Assembly: GCA_945876285.1 (NCBI GenBank)
Contig: CAMCNO010000003.1
Span: 1-64,000, forward strand
Reading direction: 5' to 3'
From: an uncultured Clostridia bacterium
Lineage (GTDB): Bacteria; Bacillota; Clostridia; Oscillospirales; Oscillospiraceae
Length of the DNA: 64,000 nt
Positions 60,320-64,000 of this stretch are shown piece after piece (position 1 is the first letter of the stretch; each line of letters starts with the position of its first letter). The notes beneath the pieces are model-generated. The model did no database searches. It was not told where the DNA came from and was given only the letters and a program-made list of their open reading frames with translations. A program made the translations under genes and the position numbers.

Positions 60320-60922
60320 ATGGATAAGATCATCACCATCAGCCGGGAATTCGGCGCCGGCGGCCATACCATCGGCAAGCGTGTGGCACAGGAGCTGGGC
60401 ATTGAGTTTTATGACCGGGACATCGTCCGGGAGACCGCCAAGGCCAGCGGCTTCGACCCCGAATTGATCGAAAACGAGGGAGAGGATGTCTCCCGCACCG
60501 ATTCCATCCTCAAAACCATCTGCTCCGCGTCCAGCCTGCAGTTCCACGATACCCAGGAGGTCATCCACGACGTCCAGCAGGCCATCATCGTGCAGCTGGC
60601 GAAGAAAGGCCCCTGCGTCATTCTGGGCCGCTGCGCCGACGAGATCCTGCGGGAGGCGGGCATCGACAGCCTGAATGTATTCATCCACGCCGATGATATC
60701 CACCGGGCCGTCCGGGTCAGCGAGCTGACGGGCAGCACCAACGCCACAGAGATCCAGAAGCTGATGGCGAAGAAGGACAACAGCCGCCACACCTATTACA
60801 CCCACTATACCGGCAAGAAGTGGGGCGACTGCCACAACTACCACCTGACCCTGGACAGCGGCATCCTGGGTGCCGACACGTGCGTGAAGCTGATCGTGGA
60901 GGCTGCCAGGAACTGCGAATGA
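60320..60922 (+). CDS. cytidylate kinase-like protein
   Basis: A 200-residue P-loop kinase of the cytidylate-kinase-like (AAA_26) family. The start MDKIITISREFGAGGHTIGK carries a degenerate P-loop, and FYDRDIV, VILGRCAD and NSRHTYYTHYTGKKWGD are typical of this Firmicutes family. It is distinct from the canonical Cmk, and its substrate is unknown. AGGGGG precedes the start. It is followed by a terminator. Confidence 0.85.
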   Translation: MDKIITISREFGAGGHTIGKRVAQELGIEFYDRDIVRETAKASGFDPELIENEGEDVSRTDSILKTICSASSLQFHDTQEVIHDVQQAIIVQLAKKGPCVILGRCADEILREAGIDSLNVFIHADDIHRAVRVSELTGSTNATEIQKLMAKKDNSRHTYYTHYTGKKWGDCHNYHLTLDSGILGADTCVKLIVEAARNCE

Positions 60923-60930
60923 GCATCCAC

Positions 60931-60960
60931 CGGCCCGGGATCGCACCCCGGGCCGTTTTC
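60931..60960 (+). terminator. terminator of the cytidylate kinase-like gene
   Basis: CGGCCCGGG (60931-60939) pairs with CCCGGGCCG (60947-60955), followed by TTTTC. Confidence 0.75.
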
Positions 60961-60983
60961 ACGAAAACTAACGGAGGAGACCC

Positions 60984-61664
60984 ATGTTTACCGGATTTAC
61001 CGACGAGACCGTGGACTTCATGTGGGGCATCCGCTTCAACAATGAGCGGAGCTGGTTCGAGGCCCACAAGGAGATTTATCTGACCCAGCTTTACCAGCCC
61101 ATGCGGGAGCTGGGGAACGAGCTGTATGATTTTATCCGGGACAAGCGCCCGGACAGCGGCCTGATGTGCAAGGTGAGCCGCATTTACCGGGACGCTCGCC
61201 GCCTCCATGGCCGGGGGCCCTATAAGGACCACCTGTGGATCGGCATCCGGCAGCCGGCGGATGAGTGGACTGCCCGTCCCACGTTCTGGTTTGAGATCAC
61301 GCCGGACGGATGGAGCTACGGCATGGGCTATTGGATGCCCAAGCCCGTCACCATGGCCAAGCTCCGCGCCCGCATCGACCGGGACCCCACGGCCATGGAG
61401 AAGCTGACCCGTGCCCTGAACAAGCAGACGGAGTTCATTCTGGAGACGGCAGACTATAAAAAGCCCCGGAGCCAGGCTCCCTCGGAGCTGCTGGCACCCT
61501 GGTACCAGGCCAAGTCCTTCTCCATCTGCCACGAGGACAAGCTGACAGAGGAGCTGTTCAGCCGGGATGTGGTGGACCGGGTGAAAAGGGGCTACGAGTT
61601 CCTTCTGCCCTACTATGATTATTTTGCCACCCTGGACGGCGACGGCGACCCTAGGGACGCATGA
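60984..61664 (+). CDS. DUF2461-family protein
   Basis: A 226-residue soluble protein of the DUF2461 family, with FNNERSWFEAHKEIYL at the start, RIYRDARRLHGRGPYKDHL in the middle and FWFEITPDGWSYGMGYW (Trp/Tyr-rich). The biochemical function is unknown. ACGGAGGAGACCC precedes the start. The HD-domain gene follows 16 nt later, so they form a two-gene unit. Confidence 0.88.
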   Translation: MFTGFTDETVDFMWGIRFNNERSWFEAHKEIYLTQLYQPMRELGNELYDFIRDKRPDSGLMCKVSRIYRDARRLHGRGPYKDHLWIGIRQPADEWTARPTFWFEITPDGWSYGMGYWMPKPVTMAKLRARIDRDPTAMEKLTRALNKQTEFILETADYKKPRSQAPSELLAPWYQAKSFSICHEDKLTEELFSRDVVDRVKRGYEFLLPYYDYFATLDGDGDPRDA

Positions 61665-61680
61665 GAAGGAGAGATAACCA

Positions 61681-62265
61681 ATGAAAACCTGCCCTGACAG
61701 AGAGACAGCCCTGGCGCTGCTGAAAAAGTACAATGCCGAGCCCTTCCACATCCAGCACGCCCTGACAGTGGAGGGCACCATGCGCTGGTACGCAAACGAG
61801 CTGGGCTACGGCGAGGATGCGGACTTCTGGGCCACCGTGGGCCTGCTCCACGACGTGGACTTCGAGAAGTGGCCGGAGGAGCACTGCAAAAAGGCCCCGG
61901 AGCTGCTCTCGGAGATCGGCTGCTCCGATGAACTGATCCACGCCGTCTGCTCCCACGGCTTTGGGCTTTGCTGCGACGTGGAGCCCACCCATGAGATGGA
62001 GAAGGTCCTCTTCGCGGCGGACGAGCTGACGGGCCTTATCGGCGCCGCCGCCCGGATGCGCCCCAGCAAAAGTGTCTCCGATATGGAGGTCAGCTCCCTG
62101 AAGAAGAAATTCAAGGACAAGAAGTTCGCCGCCGGCTGCTCCCGGGATGTCATCAAGGAAGGTGCCGAGCGCCTGGGCTGGACCCTGGAGGACCTGATGG
62201 AGAAGACCATCCTGGCGATGCGCTCCTGCGAGGAGGAAGTCAACGCTGCTGTGGAGGCGCTGTAA
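61681..62265 (+). CDS. HD-domain phosphohydrolase
   Basis: A 194-residue HD-superfamily protein of the HDIG-related type. The metal-binding residues are visible as His in FHIQHALTVE, HD in VGLLHDVDFEKW and later His in VCSHGFG and an Asp in FAADELTG. Such proteins hydrolyse nucleotides or phosphate esters; the substrate is unknown. AGAAGGAGAG precedes the start. It is co-transcribed with the DUF2461 gene. Confidence 0.88.
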   Translation: MKTCPDRETALALLKKYNAEPFHIQHALTVEGTMRWYANELGYGEDADFWATVGLLHDVDFEKWPEEHCKKAPELLSEIGCSDELIHAVCSHGFGLCCDVEPTHEMEKVLFAADELTGLIGAAARMRPSKSVSDMEVSSLKKKFKDKKFAAGCSRDVIKEGAERLGWTLEDLMEKTILAMRSCEEEVNAAVEAL

Positions 62266-62270
62266 AGATG

Positions 62271-62307
62271 AAAAAGGAATGTCCGCCCGGACATTCCTTT
62301 TTCTTTT
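62271..62307. terminator. bidirectional terminator between HD gene and lysE-like gene
   Basis: A 14-bp perfect stem (62271-62284 with 62289-62302), GCCC loop, then CTTTT. A-rich sequence on the 5' side gives a T-tract in the other direction. Confidence 0.85.
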
Positions 62308-62887
62308 ACAGAAACAGCCGCACCGCGCACCAGACCATCAGCAGCGCCATGACTTTGTTGACCACGGCGGCGTACCGGGAGAACAGCACCCGAAGCAGCG
62401 AGCCGAAGCCCGCCCAGCACAGGTTCAGGCAGAAACCCAAAAAGGCCAGCAGCAGGGCAAACAGGAACAGCGTCACCGGCTGGCCCTGGTACAGGGGCAG
62501 CACATAGCTCTGCATGGAGACGATACAGTAGATGTAGATTTTCGGATTGACGAACTGGAGGAAAAAGCCGTCCCGAAAGCTGGCGCGGACGTCGGCGGTA
62601 TCGGACACGGCGCCCGCCCGCCATGTCTTCCAGGCTAAGTACAGGATGTAGCAGGCCCCCAGCACCAGCATGGGCTTCCGGATAGCGGGGATGAGGGCAT
62701 CGAGGGTGCTGCACAGCAGCGTACACGCCGTGGAGACGATGGAGAAGCCCGCCCAGATGCCGAAGATGTAGGGCAGAGTCCGCCGGAAGCCCAGGCGGCT
62801 GCCATTTGACATGGAGGACAGGGTGTTGGGCCCCGGCGTCCCGGCGGTGACCAGCACATAGAGGAAAAACTGCGCCCAGGGAAACAT
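62306..62887 (-). CDS. LysE-family amino acid exporter
   Basis: A 193-residue membrane protein with six helices of the LysE/RhtB exporter family. The family's conserved Gly/Pro motif TAGTPGPNTLSSMSNG lies after helix 1, and GFFLQFVNPKIYIY in mid-protein. The substrate (basic or neutral amino acid) is unknown. AGGAGGTATCCCC sets the start at 62887; the longer open frame upstream overlaps the terminator region of the preceding gene. Confidence 0.9.
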   Translation of the reverse strand: MFPWAQFFLYVLVTAGTPGPNTLSSMSNGSRLGFRRTLPYIFGIWAGFSIVSTACTLLCSTLDALIPAIRKPMLVLGACYILYLAWKTWRAGAVSDTADVRASFRDGFFLQFVNPKIYIYCIVSMQSYVLPLYQGQPVTLFLFALLLAFLGFCLNLCWAGFGSLLRVLFSRYAAVVNKVMALLMVWCAVRLFL

Positions 62888-62908
62888 GGGGATACCTCCT
62901 GACATGGC

Positions 62909-62934
62909 ACAGCCCGGACGAACGTCCGGGCTGT
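62909..62934. other. hairpin between the yloV-like and lysE-like genes
   Basis: ACAGCCCGGACG (62909-62920) pairs with CGTCCGGGCTGT (62923-62934). It has no T-tract on the minus strand, so termination of the yloV-like transcript here is uncertain. Confidence 0.5.
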
Positions 62935-62952
62935 TTGCAAAGCGTGACCGCT

Positions 62953-64000
62953 TTATTCCATGGAAATGATATAGTAGTAAACAGGCTGTCCGCCGGAGAG
63001 GACGGCCACCTCCGCGTCGGGGCACCGCGCCTCAAAGACCTGGGCGGCGTTCTGGGCCTCCTCCTTGGAGACGTCCTCACCGAAGTACAGGGAGATAAAG
63101 CCGGATTCCCGCTCCACAGCGTCGTCGGCCAGCTTTTCCAACAGCACGTTCAGGGAGCTGTCAGTGCCGAAGAGCTTGCCCTCCTCCAGCGCCAGATAGT
63201 CGCCCTCCTTGATGTCGAACCCGTCGAAATCGGAGTTCCGGGCGGCGTAGGTGATCTGGGCGGTGGTGACGGTGGAGAGGCTCTCGTTCATGGCCTCGGC
63301 GATGCTGTCGGCGTCGGGGGCCTCGAAGTCCACGTTCATCATGGCGGTGATGCCCTGGGGCACGGTCTTGGTGGGGATGACGATGACCCGCTTTTCTGTC
63401 AGGGCGTCGCACTGCTGGGCGGCCATGATGATGTTGCCGTTGTTGGGCAGAACGAACACGGTCTCGGCGGGAATTTTCTCCACACCCTCCAGGATGCTCT
63501 CGGTGGAGGGGTTCATGGTCTGTCCGCCGGAAACCACGCCATCGGCGCCCAGGTCCCGGAACACGGCGGCCAGGCCGTCACCGGCGCACACCGCCAGGAA
63601 GCCGTAGGGCTTCTCCGGCGCGGCGGGGGCGGCGGGCGCCTCCAGCTCGGCCTCCACAGCCTCCAGATCGTCGGTGCTCTGGGCCTGCCGTCCGGCAGCC
63701 AGGTCCTCCGCCTGGGTCCGCATATTCTCGATCTTCGCCAGCTCCAGTGTGCCGTACTTCTGGGCCTCGGTCAGGGCGGCGCCGGGGATGTCGGTATGGA
63801 CGTGGACCTTGAATGCGTCGTCGTCCTCGCCGATGACCAGGCTGTCGCCGATGCTGTTCAGGTAGGCCCGGAAGGGCTCCAGCGGCTTGTCGACGGTCTT
63901 GCGGACGATGAATACTGTGTCAAAGGTAAAGGTGATGTCTTCCTCGCTCAGGGCGGCGAAGTCCGCCTTCTCCTTGGATTCGCCGTCGTCGGAAATCTCC
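62953..64000 (-). CDS. YloV/FakA-like DAK2-domain protein, 5' end outside the window
   Basis: The 3' portion (about 349 codons) of a gene that runs off the right edge. The visible part holds the end of the middle domain (DDDAFKVHVHTDIPGAALTEA, here marking the HVHTD motif) and the C-terminal DegV-like domain with VSGGQTMNPSTESIL and FVLPNNGNIIMAAQQ. These match YloV and FakA, the fatty-acid kinase subunit that phosphorylates fatty acids bound to FakB. A Glu/Ala/Pro-rich linker of ~35 residues separates the two domains. The frame stays open across 63724-64000, so the start is upstream of the window. Confidence 0.9.
   Translation of the reverse strand, partial: EISDDGESKEKADFAALSEEDITFTFDTVFIVRKTVDKPLEPFRAYLNSIGDSLVIGEDDDAFKVHVHTDIPGAALTEAQKYGTLELAKIENMRTQAEDLAAGRQAQSTDDLEAVEAELEAPAAPAAPEKPYGFLAVCAGDGLAAVFRDLGADGVVSGGQTMNPSTESILEGVEKIPAETVFVLPNNGNIIMAAQQCDALTEKRVIVIPTKTVPQGITAMMNVDFEAPDADSIAEAMNESLSTVTTAQITYAARNSDFDGFDIKEGDYLALEEGKLFGTDSSLNVLLEKLADDAVERESGFISLYFGEDVSKEEAQNAAQVFEARCPDAEVAVLSGGQPVYYYIISME

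Noticed and set aside
62888-62952. Longer N-terminus for the LysE-like protein
   Set aside because: The extension runs through a 12-bp hairpin and into the neighbouring gene's 3' end; AGGAGG sits directly before 62887.

Overview
The window is chromosomal DNA from a spore-forming, high-GC member of the Firmicutes, class Clostridia. It most likely comes from the Oscillospiraceae, around Flavonifractor, Lawsonibacter or Dysosmobacter. The family call is an inference. It rests on GC-rich codon use with strong AGGAGG ribosome sites, sporulation genes (ylbJ, yqfC, yqfD, spoVAD, spoVAE), strict-anaerobe traits (rubrerythrin, a minimal SufCB-type Fe-S system, family 4 uracil-DNA glycosylase), and a glnA-nitR-gltBD nitrogen cluster known from clostridia. 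Nearly all of the window is ordinary host gene content. I see no rRNA, tRNA, CRISPR array, transposase, integrase or phage module.

Layout, left to right. 0-8 kb: a membrane-protein/HTH operon (DUF2975, YozG-like, DUF4173), a MarR-controlled heterodimeric ABC exporter, and a membrane-anchored XRE protein. 8-19.9 kb: a MATE exporter, ftsH, rlmB joined to a P-type-ATPase-like protein that has lost its catalytic motifs, an EF-G paralogue with altered G motifs, rubrerythrin, an XRE membrane regulator and a HAD phosphatase. 19.9-28.7 kb: a secreted HtrA-like protease, deoC, ylbJ, then the compact run yqfC-yqfD-phoH-ybeY-(small membrane protein)-recD2. 28.75-29.49 kb is gene-free and hairpin-rich and looks like a dispersed repeat. 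29.5-38 kb: XRE-comF, an MreB/Mbl protein, a sugar acetyltransferase, an NSS transporter, a DUF2156-GNAT fusion, cytidine deaminase, a deacetylase lipoprotein and spoVAE.

38-48.3 kb is a one-directional nitrogen-assimilation locus: glnA, an ANTAR antiterminator with a degenerate receiver domain (nitR), gltB, gltD, and an ammonium transporter fused to a PII domain. Together these take up ammonium, fix it into glutamine and glutamate, and probably regulate the locus at the RNA level. 48.4-64 kb: spoVAD with a small ORF and a divergent HTH gene sharing a long inverted repeat, bioY with a BirA-type operator, uracil-DNA glycosylase, an rRNA methyltransferase, an unusual amidase, RNase Y, a glycine-rich TPM-like protein with PspA, the minimal sufCB pair, a ferritin-like protein, a cytidylate-kinase-like protein, DUF2461 and HD proteins, a LysE exporter, and the 3' part of a YloV/FakA-like gene cut by the window edge.

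The most interesting non-coding signal is a pair of intergenic arrays (31509-31739 on the plus strand, 46140-46287 on the minus strand). Each carries the same series of hairpins in the same order downstream of a stop codon. One hairpin is nearly identical between the copies; others keep their shape but differ in sequence. The most interesting protein is the catalytically dead P-type ATPase homologue at 12984-15077.
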